From CAYREX01 sp964423505 (GTDB lineage Bacteria; Fermentibacterota; Fermentibacteria; Fermentibacterales; JCC-6): DNA of 64,000 nt. The position numbers and the translations under genes are program-made. The notes beneath the pieces are model-generated. The model saw only the letters and a program-made list of their open reading frames with translations, did not search any database and was not told the DNA's origin. Numbering within the stretch: position 1 is the stretch's first letter; every line of letters begins with the position of its first letter. Of the stretch, positions 21,603 through 31,392 are shown piece after piece. The DNA is taken from the NCBI GenBank assembly GCA_964423505.1, contig CAYREX010000006.1:1-64000 (forward strand), given 5' to 3'.

Positions 21603-22760
21603 CTACATCTCGCGCACCCCTATGAGGTCGCCGTCCGGGCCGTACACCATCCTCCTGGAGGTGCAGCCGTGGACGGTGCTCACCGCGGGCGCGCCGTCCC
21701 CGTCCATGTAGCTCTCCACCTCCACCCTGCCCATGCCGTCGTACTGCAGGTCCATCGCGCTGCAGCCGTGCAGGGGGCTCTCCACCGGCTCGCCGTCAGG
21801 GTCGAACCAGGAGACCCGGACGGGGCTCCCCGAAGGGCCGAGGACCCGCCGGACCGAGCCGATGCCCTCCACGGTGGCCACCGGCTCCCCTTCACCGTCA
21901 CGGTAGGTCTCCACCACAACCTCGCCCCCGGGGCCGTACTCCAGCAGGATCCGGTGAACGCCGAGGCCGGGGTGCAGCGCGGGGCTGCCGTCCGGCGCCT
22001 CGCAGGCGACGGAGACGGCCCTGCCCAGAGAGTCGAGGGTCCTTCTGAGGACGGCGTACCCGAGGGCCGGCGGCGCCACCGGCAGGCTGTCGGCGTCCAG
22101 GTAGGCAACGGTTACCGGGAGCTCGCCGTCGCCGTACTCCAGGACCACCCTGGCGTAGCCGGAGTCGGGGCTGGTGAGCGGCTCCCCCTCCGGGCCGCGC
22201 ATGACCCTCTCCACCACCCGGCCCAGGCTGTCGGCCCGGATGAGCAGCGACCAGCAGCCGGCAGCCGGGCTGTAGACCGGCTCGCCGGCCGCGTCCAGGT
22301 AGCTCACGCTGGTGCCGCCCCCCCTCCTCTCCACCAGCATGGCGGCGCATCCGGTCACCTCCGAGGTCATCGGGCTGCCGGAGGCGTCCAGGCAGGTCTC
22401 CCTGACGGTCCTGCCCAGGGAGTCCAGCTCCAGTGCGACCCCGGCGCATCCGAACACCGAGCTGGTGCACGGCTCGTCCGACCCGCCGTAGAAATCCAGG
22501 GAGACCAGCCTCCCCTCCCCGTCGTAGCCGTAGTCGACCCTGACGCAGGCGCCCTCCGTATCCACCCTCCTGGCGGGGGGCGGGTCGTAGACCCTTCGGA
22601 CGATGTTGCCGGAGCTGTCCCGGGTGAACCTGATGTCGCCGGTCACGAAGCCCTCCGCAGGCGGGGCCGGCTCCCCCGGGCCGCCGCATGACAGCGCCAG
22701 GAGCGCCGGCGCGAGCGCGGCCAGCTGCCGAAGGTACGGAGCACTCCACCCGACCCGCAT
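21603..22760 (-). CDS. Lipoprotein with YD-like repeats
   Basis: The 385-residue product has a lipobox (LLALSCGGP). About seven repeats of roughly 45 residues follow, each with a YxDAxGxPV-type strand, a Gly-Cys or Gly-Tyr-Ala turn (VFGCAGV, VTGCAAM, DSGYARV, LHGCSAM, VHGCTSR) and DSLGRxV or YDGxGRV. This resembles RHS/YD-type beta repeats. Enzymatic motifs are absent. It is likely an envelope protein of binding or structural type. Confidence 0.7.
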   Translation of the reverse strand: MRVGWSAPYLRQLAALAPALLALSCGGPGEPAPPAEGFVTGDIRFTRDSSGNIVRRVYDPPPARRVDTEGACVRVDYGYDGEGRLVSLDFYGGSDEPCTSSVFGCAGVALELDSLGRTVRETCLDASGSPMTSEVTGCAAMLVERRGGGTSVSYLDAAGEPVYSPAAGCWSLLIRADSLGRVVERVMRGPEGEPLTSPDSGYARVVLEYGDGELPVTVAYLDADSLPVAPPALGYAVLRRTLDSLGRAVSVACEAPDGSPALHPGLGVHRILLEYGPGGEVVVETYRDGEGEPVATVEGIGSVRRVLGPSGSPVRVSWFDPDGEPVESPLHGCSAMDLQYDGMGRVEVESYMDGDGAPAVSTVHGCTSRRMVYGPDGDLIGVREM

Positions 22761-22918
22761 CCTCTCCTCCTCCCGTTACGTTGAGGTTGACCGGTCTCCA
22801 GGTGCCAACGATTGCGAGGAGCGGACCGCACAGCAAGTCGGGATGCCGCCCGACGCGGCTGCAGGTATATTCAGGGCCGTCTGTCCAGGACAGTCGCGTC
22901 ATCCGCGGAGGAGGAACC

Positions 22919-23731
22919 GTGACCAGAGCCAACCTGCGGCGGGTCATCCGCCTGCCGGCGGCAGCGCTGGTGCTCGTCATGCTGGGCTCCTGCGGCAGCG
23001 GGACGGAGGAGCCGACCATCACCCTGGAGGTTTCCCCATCCGCCGGCACGGTGCTGCTGGTCCTGACCGGACTGGAGCCCTCCCCCGCCCTCCCCTGGTC
23101 GCTCTCCGGCCTCGCACCCCGGCTCGCCGCGGGCATGCTGGCCCTCTCGAAGGATGGCCAGACCGACGTGGCGGCAGGGCTGGTCGAGTCCGCAGGGGAG
23201 GCGGGGCTGCTGCTGGCTCTGGTGGACACGGAGCTGCCCGGCGGCATCGTCGGTGCGGGCGGCAGGGAGGACATGATCCTGGAGACCGGGCCCGACGGGT
23301 TGCCCCGGAGCACCCCGGACGTGCTGCAGGAGGAGGCCGGAGAGAGCTGGAGCACGGTGGCCGGAAGGCACGCCGCGCTGCGCGAGCTGATGCTGACCTA
23401 CCGGCCGGACCTGATGGTCATTACCGATGATACCGGGACCGGACGGGCGGCACGGACGGCCTGCAGCCTCTGGACACGGGGCACGCTGCTCGACTCGCTG
23501 AGCCTCGTGGTGCTGTCGCCCCCCTCGGGCAGGTACCGCGGCTGGGCGGTCCTCGGCGGTCCCGCGGTGACCGGGGGCAGACCGGTGGGGCTGACGACCG
23601 GAAGCCTGCTCACGACCGTTGAGCTGATGCTGGACCTGGAGTGGAGGGGGAGGCTGCCGGACCACCCGCCGGCGCTCTCCGTGCTCTCCCTCGGGACGGC
23701 CGGCTCCCTGGAGGGGGAGGGAGCGGAATGA
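22919..23731 (+). CDS. Lipoprotein, possibly a degenerate alkaline-phosphatase-fold protein
   Basis: The 270-residue product starts at the GTG at 22919 after GGAGGAGGAA, with a lipobox LVMLGSCGSG. The order of segments (TVLLVLTGLEPS, RPDLMVITDD, DSLSLVVLSPPSGR, RGWAVLGGPAVTGG, a final TTVELMLDLE) loosely follows alkaline-phosphatase/phosphodiesterase enzymes. The metal-binding DH of the usual SDHG is replaced by PPSG, so it is probably not catalytic. The fold suggestion is weak. The stop overlaps the next start (ATGA), so it is translationally coupled to the membrane protein that follows. Confidence 0.6.
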   Translation: MTRANLRRVIRLPAAALVLVMLGSCGSGTEEPTITLEVSPSAGTVLLVLTGLEPSPALPWSLSGLAPRLAAGMLALSKDGQTDVAAGLVESAGEAGLLLALVDTELPGGIVGAGGREDMILETGPDGLPRSTPDVLQEEAGESWSTVAGRHAALRELMLTYRPDLMVITDDTGTGRAARTACSLWTRGTLLDSLSLVVLSPPSGRYRGWAVLGGPAVTGGRPVGLTTGSLLTTVELMLDLEWRGRLPDHPPALSVLSLGTAGSLEGEGAE

Positions 23732-25902
23732 GCCCGAGACGTTCCCTCTCGCGCCTGGTGGAGCGCGTAGCGGCCATCGAGGCCTCCGCCGGCTCCCTGC
23801 TGGCGCTCTTCGTGTTCACGGTGGTCCTGCGCAACCTCCTGGAGTCCGCCCAGGTCGGCACGGTCTTCCCGCCGGCGGCGTTCGCCTTCCACTTCCCCAT
23901 AGCCTACGTCTTCCCGATGCTGGGGATCACCGCGGTGATGCAGGCCATGTCCGGCTATCCTGCCGGGAAGCTCCTGAAGCTGATGGTCTTCGCATGGACC
24001 CTGACGCTCCTCCCCCCCGTGCTGGACGTCCTCATGGGGACCGATTCGGCCATCGGCTACTTCCCCCTCTCCCGCACCAACGTCGGCAGCTTCCTGCTCG
24101 GCTTCTTCGACCCGTCGGTGGAGCTGCCGGGCACTACGGCGGGCATAAGGATAGAGGCGGCGCTCGGATGCGTGCTGGCCGGCTTCTTCTCCTGGGCGGT
24201 GGCCCGGAGCAGGCCGGTGCTCCGGGGAGTGCTGACCACCCTTTTGCTGGCCCCTCTCTTCCTAGTCTTCTTCACCTGGCCCAACCTGGTCCACCTCGCC
24301 CTGGGCGGGCTATTCCCCCACACGGAGACCGCGCAGGAGATGTACCAGTGGCACGCAGCCACGGCGCCGGACCTCACCGGCTCCTTCCACTACACCATCT
24401 TCATAGTGGACCTGCTGCCGGTCACCCTGCTCGTCGGCTGGTTCCTGCGCCGGATCCTGCCCCGGGAGACCGGGGAGGCGGCCCGCCGGCTCGCAGGGCG
24501 TCCCTGGGCGCTGCTGCTGCCGGTGGCGGGAGCCGCCGCAGCCCTCACCTCCATGGGTGGACACCTGACCTTTGCCGACGCTACGGACGTGGCCGGAGCG
24601 CTCCTCGCAGGTCTGCTCCTGGCCGTCGCCATGAGGTCGCGGGGGACTGTGGGGACCGTCGTACGCGTACTGGCGCTGGCGGCGGCGGCAGCGGTCGGGT
24701 GGCCCGTGCTGGTCCTGGCTGCGCTCGCCATGGCCGCGATGGGCCTTCCCGGGCCGGCACAGCTCCGGGAGGGATTGACCGGGGTCCTTCTCCTGCTGGT
24801 TCCGGCGGCTACCGCCGGGCTCTCCTGGAGTCCTTCAGCCCTGCCGGCAGTCCTTCTGGCGGCGGCAGCACTGGCCCTGCCTCCGGCGACGCTCCGGGCA
24901 GCCTCCGCGGTGGCCGCCGTAGTCGTCTCTTTCCTGCTGCCCACCGGCGGGAGGACCGCCCGGGCCGAGCACTACGAAGGCCTGGTGGACGCCCTGAACC
25001 GGAACGGCATGCAGGACCTGGCGCTCCCGGCGGCCTCCAGGAGCGCCGCCGGTGGAGGCGGCATGCTCGATTTGGCCAGGGCGGAGCTGGAGTCCGGCTC
25101 CCTCCCCAGGGCCAGGTGGGCGTGGGAGGCGGCCACACGTGAGGGAGAGCTGAGCGGCGACGCGCTGAGGGCGGGCGTGAACCTCGCCTTCGTACAGGGG
25201 CGCACCGGGGCGATGGACAGCCTCGTTGCCCTGGGCGGGGACGAGCTGGCTGCGGAGAGCGGCCTTGCGGGGCTGCTGCTGGGCAGGGCGGCCCAGGCCG
25301 GCGACACCGCCACGGTTGGCCGGCTGCTCTCGGAGGTCGGCCCGGACCCGAGGCTGCTCCATGCATACTCGGTCGCCCTCTCCGAGCTGGGCGAGCTGCA
25401 GGAGGCCGCGGACTGGGCCGTTGCGGCCGCCTCCCACCCGGAAGCGGGACCGGCCCACCTGTCGTGGGCCATCGGCCTCGCGGGCGAGGCGGGGCTCGAC
25501 CCGGACTCGGTCTACGCCGAGGGTGCGGAGAGGTTCCCGGGCTCCGTACAGCTCATGACCGCCAGGCTGATGGCTTCCGTGACCACCGGCGCGCCTGACA
25601 GGCCGGACCTCCTGGAGGCAGTCCTCGCCCTCGAGCCGGCCTCGCCCCGGGTACTCAGGGCCGGCGCGGCCTGGCTGCTCTCCGCGGGGATGCCGGACAG
25701 CGCCCTGGCGCTGGCGGAGAGGGCGGTGGCGAGTACGCCCGAGCCGGACCCGGCGCTCCTCCTGCTGCTGTGCGAGTCGGCCTCCGCCGCCGGCGACTCC
25801 GCCGCGCTCGAGTCGGCCACGAGGTACGCCGCCACCCTCTACCCCCGTCTGTTCGGCGGCGGGCAGGCCGGTGAGGGGGAGGCCGGGGGGAGCGGCGAAT
25901 GA
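23728..25902 (+). CDS. Polytopic membrane protein with C-terminal TPR-like region
   Basis: The 724-residue product starts at the ATG at 23728; upstream codons belong to the preceding gene. About ten or more hydrophobic segments occupy residues 15-415. The rest (from about 420) is Ala/Leu/Glu-rich helical repeat with TPR character (for example PDSALALAERAVAST). No catalytic motif is recognised. It is the second gene of a coupled quartet (22919-29778), which suggests a shared envelope or polymer-assembly task. Confidence 0.65.
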   Translation: MSPRRSLSRLVERVAAIEASAGSLLALFVFTVVLRNLLESAQVGTVFPPAAFAFHFPIAYVFPMLGITAVMQAMSGYPAGKLLKLMVFAWTLTLLPPVLDVLMGTDSAIGYFPLSRTNVGSFLLGFFDPSVELPGTTAGIRIEAALGCVLAGFFSWAVARSRPVLRGVLTTLLLAPLFLVFFTWPNLVHLALGGLFPHTETAQEMYQWHAATAPDLTGSFHYTIFIVDLLPVTLLVGWFLRRILPRETGEAARRLAGRPWALLLPVAGAAAALTSMGGHLTFADATDVAGALLAGLLLAVAMRSRGTVGTVVRVLALAAAAAVGWPVLVLAALAMAAMGLPGPAQLREGLTGVLLLLVPAATAGLSWSPSALPAVLLAAAALALPPATLRAASAVAAVVVSFLLPTGGRTARAEHYEGLVDALNRNGMQDLALPAASRSAAGGGGMLDLARAELESGSLPRARWAWEAATREGELSGDALRAGVNLAFVQGRTGAMDSLVALGGDELAAESGLAGLLLGRAAQAGDTATVGRLLSEVGPDPRLLHAYSVALSELGELQEAADWAVAAASHPEAGPAHLSWAIGLAGEAGLDPDSVYAEGAERFPGSVQLMTARLMASVTTGAPDRPDLLEAVLALEPASPRVLRAGAAWLLSAGMPDSALALAERAVASTPEPDPALLLLLCESASAAGDSAALESATRYAATLYPRLFGGGQAGEGEAGGSGE

Positions 25903-27392
25903 GGGCGGCAGCATGGCGGGAGCATGTCCCGCTGCTGCTCATCGCCGCCCTGTACGCCGTCTGGTCATGGGTCTCCGGGCCGCCGGTCTTCGACTCCCTC
26001 GACGGCACGGAGTTCGTGATATGCGCCCGGGGGCTGGAGATACCCCACCCTCCGGGATACCCGCTGTTCGTCTTCCTCCTCAGGGCGGCCACCGCCATCC
26101 TGCCCTGCCCGGTGATCGACTACTCCTGCGTGCGGGTGGTGACCACGCTGCTTGCAGCGATGGGCCTTCTGGCGGCCCGGGCGGCGCTGCGCGAGCTGGG
26201 GCTCGGGCGGGTCGCCAGCACCGGCGGCGCGCTGCTGTTCTACACGCTTGCCCCGGTGGCCTCGCAGACCAACATCGTGGAGATACACGGCATGGCGATG
26301 CTGCTGGCATTCGCCGCCGTCGCCCTGCGGAGCAGCAGGCTCGGGCCGTACGCGTTCTCCCTCTCCGTCTTCGGAGGGCACCCGGTCTCCGCGCTGCTGC
26401 TGCCGCTGGTCCTGACCAGGCGCTTCCGGGAGAGGTGGGCGGTGCTCGCCGCAATACCGGCGAGCCTGTGGCTCTTCGTCCCCATCCGGGCCACCTTCCC
26501 CGCCCTGAGCCACTACTCCTACCCGGCCAGCCTTGACCTGCTGGGGAGGTACATGGGGCTCTATGGCCCGAGGCTGGACGCTCCGGGGCTCCGGAACCTC
26601 TCTGTGATGCTGAAGGACCTGGGGCTCGTGAGCGGCGGTGCCCTGCTCGGGCTCATCGCCGGAGGAGGCAGGTGGAGGCCCAGGGCGGCAGCCGGCTCTC
26701 TGCTCGGTCTCCTGTTCGTCTCATCCTACAACATCGTCGACATAGACAGCCTGCTCTGGATCCCCCTGCTGCCCCTGAGCGTCTGGGCGGCGGCAGGTCT
26801 GGAGGGGCTCCTGCGGAGGGGGAGGGCGGGAAGGGCGGCCGCTGCGGTCCTGGTCGCGGCCTCGGTGGCGGCCGGCTCGGTCGGCGCCTGGCGGGGCGGG
26901 GACGTATCCGCCTCCCTCCTCTCCAGGGACATGCTGAGGGGCGTGGGCTACAGGGGCGCCTACTGTACAGTCGGCTTCGTGACCTTCCACACCGCCTACC
27001 TGATGGATGTGGAGGACCGGAGACCGGACATCATACCCCTTGACACCTACGAGTGCTACTACAGGCTGCCCCCGCCGGACTCCCTCCCTCCGGAGATAGC
27101 GGGCAGGACGGTATTCACCACCAGGGGCTGGGAGCAGGACAGGATGAAGCTGGCCGGCATGCTCTTCACCTCGGACACCATGTCGGTGGACTGGGAGATG
27201 TTCGACATCTTCCGGCGGGACCACGACATACCGGACGGCTACGCCAGCGACGCAGTGGCCGAGGTATGGGCGCGCAGGGCGATACAGACAGAGGACCCGA
27301 TGCTCCGGGACAGCTTCGAGAAGCGGGCCATGGACTACGCCGTCTCCCCGCTGGCCACCCGGCGGATACAGATCATCCTTGAGACGCTCTGA
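25899..27392 (+). CDS. DUF2723-like GT-C-fold membrane protein
   Basis: The 497-residue polytopic protein carries the DUF2723 hallmark near the N-terminus, LDGTEFVICARGLEIPHPPG followed by YPLF. The acidic residue just after the first membrane helix is the expected catalytic position in GT-C glycosyltransferases. About nine to ten membrane segments are followed by a soluble C-terminal domain. The family is linked to protein O-mannosylation in Bacteroidota, but the sugar here cannot be told. It overlaps both neighbours. Confidence 0.8.
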   Translation: MRAAAWREHVPLLLIAALYAVWSWVSGPPVFDSLDGTEFVICARGLEIPHPPGYPLFVFLLRAATAILPCPVIDYSCVRVVTTLLAAMGLLAARAALRELGLGRVASTGGALLFYTLAPVASQTNIVEIHGMAMLLAFAAVALRSSRLGPYAFSLSVFGGHPVSALLLPLVLTRRFRERWAVLAAIPASLWLFVPIRATFPALSHYSYPASLDLLGRYMGLYGPRLDAPGLRNLSVMLKDLGLVSGGALLGLIAGGGRWRPRAAAGSLLGLLFVSSYNIVDIDSLLWIPLLPLSVWAAAGLEGLLRRGRAGRAAAAVLVAASVAAGSVGAWRGGDVSASLLSRDMLRGVGYRGAYCTVGFVTFHTAYLMDVEDRRPDIIPLDTYECYYRLPPPDSLPPEIAGRTVFTTRGWEQDRMKLAGMLFTSDTMSVDWEMFDIFRRDHDIPDGYASDAVAEVWARRAIQTEDPMLRDSFEKRAMDYAVSPLATRRIQIILETL

Positions 27393-29778
27393 CGACCGGA
27401 GCGTGACCGCCGCCAGGGTCGCCCTCGCGGTGGTCTGCCTGCTCTACTGCCTGACGCCGATACACAACGGCAACTTCTTCTGGCACCTGAGGAACGGCGA
27501 GGACATCCTGGACACCGGCGTCATCCGGACGGAGGACCCCTTCACCTGGACCGCCGAGGGCTGTCACTGGCTGCAGCAGGAGTGGCTGTCGGAGGTCCTC
27601 TTCGCAGCGTCCTACCGGGTGGGCGGCGAGGCGGGGCCCATACTCCTGAAGGGGCTGGCCGTGATGGCGGCGGTCCTCCTGGCCACGGGTGCCGCCGGAA
27701 GGCTCGGTGCCGGCTGGAAGGGAGTCGTCCTCGTCGGCGTCGCCTGGCTGGCGCTCGCACAGGGGCGCTGGGTGGTCAGGCCGCACGTGCTCACGATCCT
27801 GATGTTCAGCCTCTACCTCTACCTCACCGCCAGGGGCACGGGGGGGCTGCTCCGGTCGCTGCTGGTCTTCGTCCCGCTGCAGGTGGTCTGGGTGAACCTC
27901 CACGCCGGCTTCATGGCCGGCTGGTTCCTCCTTGCCATCCCGGTTGGAGGTGCGCTCCTGGAGAGGCGCCCCCGGGAGGCGCTGCGTCGGGGTGCGGTGC
28001 TCTCCGGGGCCGTGCTGGCCAGCGGCCTGCACCCCAACGGCTTCGAGTCCATCACGTACCTGACCGACTTCCTCTCGAGGCCGCTCTTCAGGCAGACCAT
28101 CAGGGAGTGGTGGAGCCCGTTCCACCCGATGTTCGACCCGGCGCACGCCATCGCCCCGTTCGCGGTGGGGCTGGTGCTCGTCCTGCTGGCCACCTGGGCG
28201 GTGGTTCTCCTCGGGCGCCGGAGGATGGACCCTCCCAGGATGCTCGGGCTGCTCCTGCTCTCCGCGGCCACCCTGACCACCAGCAGGAACATCGACCTGC
28301 TGGCCATGGCCGCCGTCGCATGGGTGGCACCGCTGGTCCCGGCCAGGAGGATACCCGCAGCGGTACCGATCGTACTCCTCGCCGCGGCGGCGGCAGTACC
28401 GCCCGTCCTCGGGGTGCCAAGGGGGTTCGGCCCGCCGAGGAGCATGGGCCTGGGGGTGGACTGGGACATCTACCCGGACGGCCTGGCCGACTTCCTGGAG
28501 GAGAACCCCGCCCTGCTGGACCTGCGCGTCCTCAACTCCAACGAGATATCCGGCTACCTGGAGTACCGCTTCGGCGAGCGGCTGCCGCTCTACATGGACG
28601 GCAGGTGCCACCTCTACCCGCAGGAGCTGTACGCGGAGTACATCGCGCTCACCAGGGCCCCGGACCTGTCGCTGGCATCCTACCAGATGGAGGTCGTGTC
28701 GGAGAGGGGCTTCGGGCTGGCGCTCCTGGACCATCCCCGGAGCGAGGGATCGGTGGCCTACCTGCTGGCGACCCTCCCTGGCTGGAGGGCGGTCTACTGG
28801 GACGAGCTGACCGTCGCCTACGCGAGGGAGCCGGTGCCTCCCGGCGTTCCCACCGCCGGCCTGGAGACGGTCGACCCGCTGCTTCCGGGGGACCTCCTGG
28901 AGCGGCCGCTCCACTCGCTGCCGGCTCCCATGCTCGAGTCGGAGCTGCTGCCGGCGGCAGGGCTCGGATGGGAGCCGGCCATAACGGCCTCGTCGGCACT
29001 GCTCCTCAGGGACTCCTCGGATTGCTCCGGCTACCGGGCCGGGCTGCTGCCGGACTCCTCGCGGGAGGCGCTCCTCTCCGCTCTCGCGGGGGAGCCGCCC
29101 CGCTCGACCGACCCGAGGCTCCTGACGGTCAGGTGCTGGGCGCTCTGCCGGCAGGGCCTCGCGGAACAGGCGCTGGAGGCGGCCGAAGCCTCCGGGGACG
29201 ACGCCCTGCTCACCTCCGCCCGGGTGCTGGCGGGCCTGCCTGCGGAGCCGGGGTCGCAGCCGCCGCCGGTGGTACCCTCCGGCGCGTGGGGACGCTACGC
29301 CGACGGCAGCGCCTCCCCGGCGGAGTCGCTGGCGGTGATGGTATCCTCTCTGGCGGCCTGCGGCCGTCTGCAGGAGTCTGTAGGCTCCGCCGACGCCCTG
29401 CTGGACGGTCCGGCGGGAGCGGAGCCCTGGACCCTCTGCTGCGCCGGTCGGACGCTGGCTCTGGCCGGCGACCGGGAGGGGGCGCTCTCCGCCCTGGACA
29501 GGGCACTCGGCCTCTCGGCCAACCCCTACACCCTCACCCTGGCCGGGAGCGTGCTCGGCATGCTGGGCGAGCACGGTGAGGCGGTCCCACTGCTCCGCAG
29601 CGCCGTCGAGATGGCCCCCGGCCTGGACCGCTCCAGGCTGGAGCTGGCCGAGGCGCTCTGGAGGAGCGGACGGATCGCCGAGGCTGCCGCTCACTACCGA
29701 ACCCTCCGGGAAAGGGGTTATCTTCCCGAGTCCTCCGCCCTGCGGATGCGCTGGGCCGAGGCGCTGGCCGGCGGCTGA
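27379..29778 (+). CDS. GT-C-like polytopic membrane protein with C-terminal TPRs
   Basis: The product is 799 residues from the TTG at 27379, or 791 from the GTG at 27403, which may be the true start (TAARVALAVV). LTPIHNGNFFWHLRNGEDIL right after the first membrane helix is typical of GT-C-like proteins with conserved acidic residues. About nine to ten membrane helices follow, then a soluble domain and tetratricopeptide-like repeats in the last 200 residues. It is the last gene of the coupled quartet. Its function is inferred as envelope glycosylation or polymer assembly. Confidence 0.65.
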   Translation: MRRSDDRSVTAARVALAVVCLLYCLTPIHNGNFFWHLRNGEDILDTGVIRTEDPFTWTAEGCHWLQQEWLSEVLFAASYRVGGEAGPILLKGLAVMAAVLLATGAAGRLGAGWKGVVLVGVAWLALAQGRWVVRPHVLTILMFSLYLYLTARGTGGLLRSLLVFVPLQVVWVNLHAGFMAGWFLLAIPVGGALLERRPREALRRGAVLSGAVLASGLHPNGFESITYLTDFLSRPLFRQTIREWWSPFHPMFDPAHAIAPFAVGLVLVLLATWAVVLLGRRRMDPPRMLGLLLLSAATLTTSRNIDLLAMAAVAWVAPLVPARRIPAAVPIVLLAAAAAVPPVLGVPRGFGPPRSMGLGVDWDIYPDGLADFLEENPALLDLRVLNSNEISGYLEYRFGERLPLYMDGRCHLYPQELYAEYIALTRAPDLSLASYQMEVVSERGFGLALLDHPRSEGSVAYLLATLPGWRAVYWDELTVAYAREPVPPGVPTAGLETVDPLLPGDLLERPLHSLPAPMLESELLPAAGLGWEPAITASSALLLRDSSDCSGYRAGLLPDSSREALLSALAGEPPRSTDPRLLTVRCWALCRQGLAEQALEAAEASGDDALLTSARVLAGLPAEPGSQPPPVVPSGAWGRYADGSASPAESLAVMVSSLAACGRLQESVGSADALLDGPAGAEPWTLCCAGRTLALAGDREGALSALDRALGLSANPYTLTLAGSVLGMLGEHGEAVPLLRSAVEMAPGLDRSRLELAEALWRSGRIAEAAAHYRTLRERGYLPESSALRMRWAEALAGG

Positions 29779-29841
29779 CGCCGGCGGCCCCTGATGCGAC
29801 GCGCTTGACACGATGACGGACGGACCGATCGGAGAAACCTG

Positions 29842-31380
29842 ATGTCGATGATAAAGAGGATGGTCAGCGACTTCCTCGCCAGGCTCGCGCGAAAGCGCGA
29901 GGGCGGCGGCGAGGGGGCCATCGAGAAGCAGAGGAAGAAGGGGAAGCACACCGCACGGGAGCGGGTCGAGATGCTGCTGCTCGACGAGGACAGCTTCCTG
30001 GAGATAGACCTCTTCGTCGAGCATACCGCCAGGGACTTCGGGATGGACCGGAAGGAGCTGGCTGGCGACGGCGTCATAACCGGCTACGGCAGGGTGGCGG
30101 ACAGGCCGGTCGCGGTCTTCGCCCAGGACTTCACCGTTGCCGGAGGCTCGCTGGGAAGGGCTCACGCCAAGAAGATAACCAAGGTCATGGACGTGGCCGC
30201 GGAAGGACTAATGCCCCTGGTGGGGATAAACGACTCGGGCGGGGCGAGGATACAGGAGGGCGTCGAGTCGCTCTGCGGCTACGGCGAGATATTCTACAGG
30301 AACACCAGGCTGAGCGGCGTGGTACCCCAGATATCGGTGATACTCGGCCCATGCGCCGGCGGCGCGGTCTACTCCCCGGCCCTCACCGACTTCGTCTTCG
30401 TGGTCGACAGGATATCCAACATGTTCATCACCGGCCCGCAGGTGATCAAGACGGTGCTGGGCGAGGAGGTGACCCAGGAGGAGCTGGGCGGCGCCAGGAC
30501 CCAGACATCCATAACCGGCAACGCCCACTTCTACGCGGAGAGCGAGCCGGAGGCCTTCGACCAGGTGAAGAGGCTGCTCTCCTTCCTGCCCGCCAGCTGC
30601 TACGAGCTCCCCCCGCATCACAGGCCGGTCCCGCCGATTCGTCCGCTGGGCGACGACGTGATACCGGACGACCGCCGGGAGGCCTACAGCGTCAGGGACA
30701 TCATCCGCGGCATCGTCGACGCCTCTGACTTCTTCGAGGTGAGCGAGGGCTGGGCGAGGAACATAGTCACCGGCTTCGCCAGGCTGGGCGGCAGGACCGT
30801 GGGCGTGATAGCGAACCAGCCCCGGGTGCTGGCCGGCGTGCTGGACGTGGACGCGTCGGACAAGGCGGCCCGCTTCATACGCTTCTGCGACAGCTTCAAC
30901 ATCCCGCTGCTGACCTTCGTGGACACGCCCGGATACCTGCCGGGGGTCGACCAGGAGCACGCCGGGGTCATAAGGCACGGGGCGAAGCTCCTCTTCGCCT
31001 ACTCCGAGGCGACCGTGCCGAAGCTGACCGTGATAATGCGGAAGGCCTACGGCGGGGCCTACATCGCCATGTGCAGCCGCCACCTGGGCGCCGACTTCGT
31101 CGTCTCCTGGCCCTCGGGCGAGATAGCGGTCATGGGTCCGGAGGGCGCCGCCAACATCATCTTCCGCAGGGAGATACAGGCCGCCGAGGACCCGGAGCAG
31201 TGCCGCCGGGAGAAGGTGGCGGAGTACGAGGAGAAGTTCTCCAACCCGTACGTCGCCGCCGCCAGGGGGTACGTCGACACCATCGTCAGCTCCGGCGGCA
31301 CGAGGGACGTCCTGCTGCAGGCGCTGGAGGTGGTCGGCACCAGGACCGCCGGGCCCAAGCACGGCAACATACCCCTCTAG
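29842..31380 (+). CDS. Biotin-dependent acyl-CoA carboxylase/decarboxylase carboxyltransferase subunit
   Basis: The 512-residue product has both halves of the crotonase-fold carboxyltransferase. GGSLGRAHAKKITKVMDVA, INDSGGARIQEGVESLCGYG and GPCAGGAVYSPALTDF lie in the N-domain; DTPGYLPGVDQEHAGVIRHG, KLTVIMRKAYGGAYIAM and GPEGAANIIF in the C-domain. It matches propionyl-CoA carboxylase beta or methylmalonyl-CoA decarboxylase alpha (MmdA). No biotin carboxylase or membrane decarboxylase subunit is in the window, so direction is unresolved. Its biotin carrier follows 12 bases downstream. Confidence 0.92.
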   Translation: MSMIKRMVSDFLARLARKREGGGEGAIEKQRKKGKHTARERVEMLLLDEDSFLEIDLFVEHTARDFGMDRKELAGDGVITGYGRVADRPVAVFAQDFTVAGGSLGRAHAKKITKVMDVAAEGLMPLVGINDSGGARIQEGVESLCGYGEIFYRNTRLSGVVPQISVILGPCAGGAVYSPALTDFVFVVDRISNMFITGPQVIKTVLGEEVTQEELGGARTQTSITGNAHFYAESEPEAFDQVKRLLSFLPASCYELPPHHRPVPPIRPLGDDVIPDDRREAYSVRDIIRGIVDASDFFEVSEGWARNIVTGFARLGGRTVGVIANQPRVLAGVLDVDASDKAARFIRFCDSFNIPLLTFVDTPGYLPGVDQEHAGVIRHGAKLLFAYSEATVPKLTVIMRKAYGGAYIAMCSRHLGADFVVSWPSGEIAVMGPEGAANIIFRREIQAAEDPEQCRREKVAEYEEKFSNPYVAAARGYVDTIVSSGGTRDVLLQALEVVGTRTAGPKHGNIPL

Positions 31381-31392
31381 CGGAAGGCTGCT

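Noticed and set aside
29805..29833. TTGACA before the carboxyltransferase gene as a promoter
   Set aside because: No acceptable -10 lies at 16-18 bases.
27373..30165. Long 930-codon minus-strand open frame
   Set aside because: It lies opposite two clear membrane-protein genes and the carboxyltransferase gene; its Gly/Arg/Pro-rich composition is typical of an antisense shadow in G+C-rich DNA.
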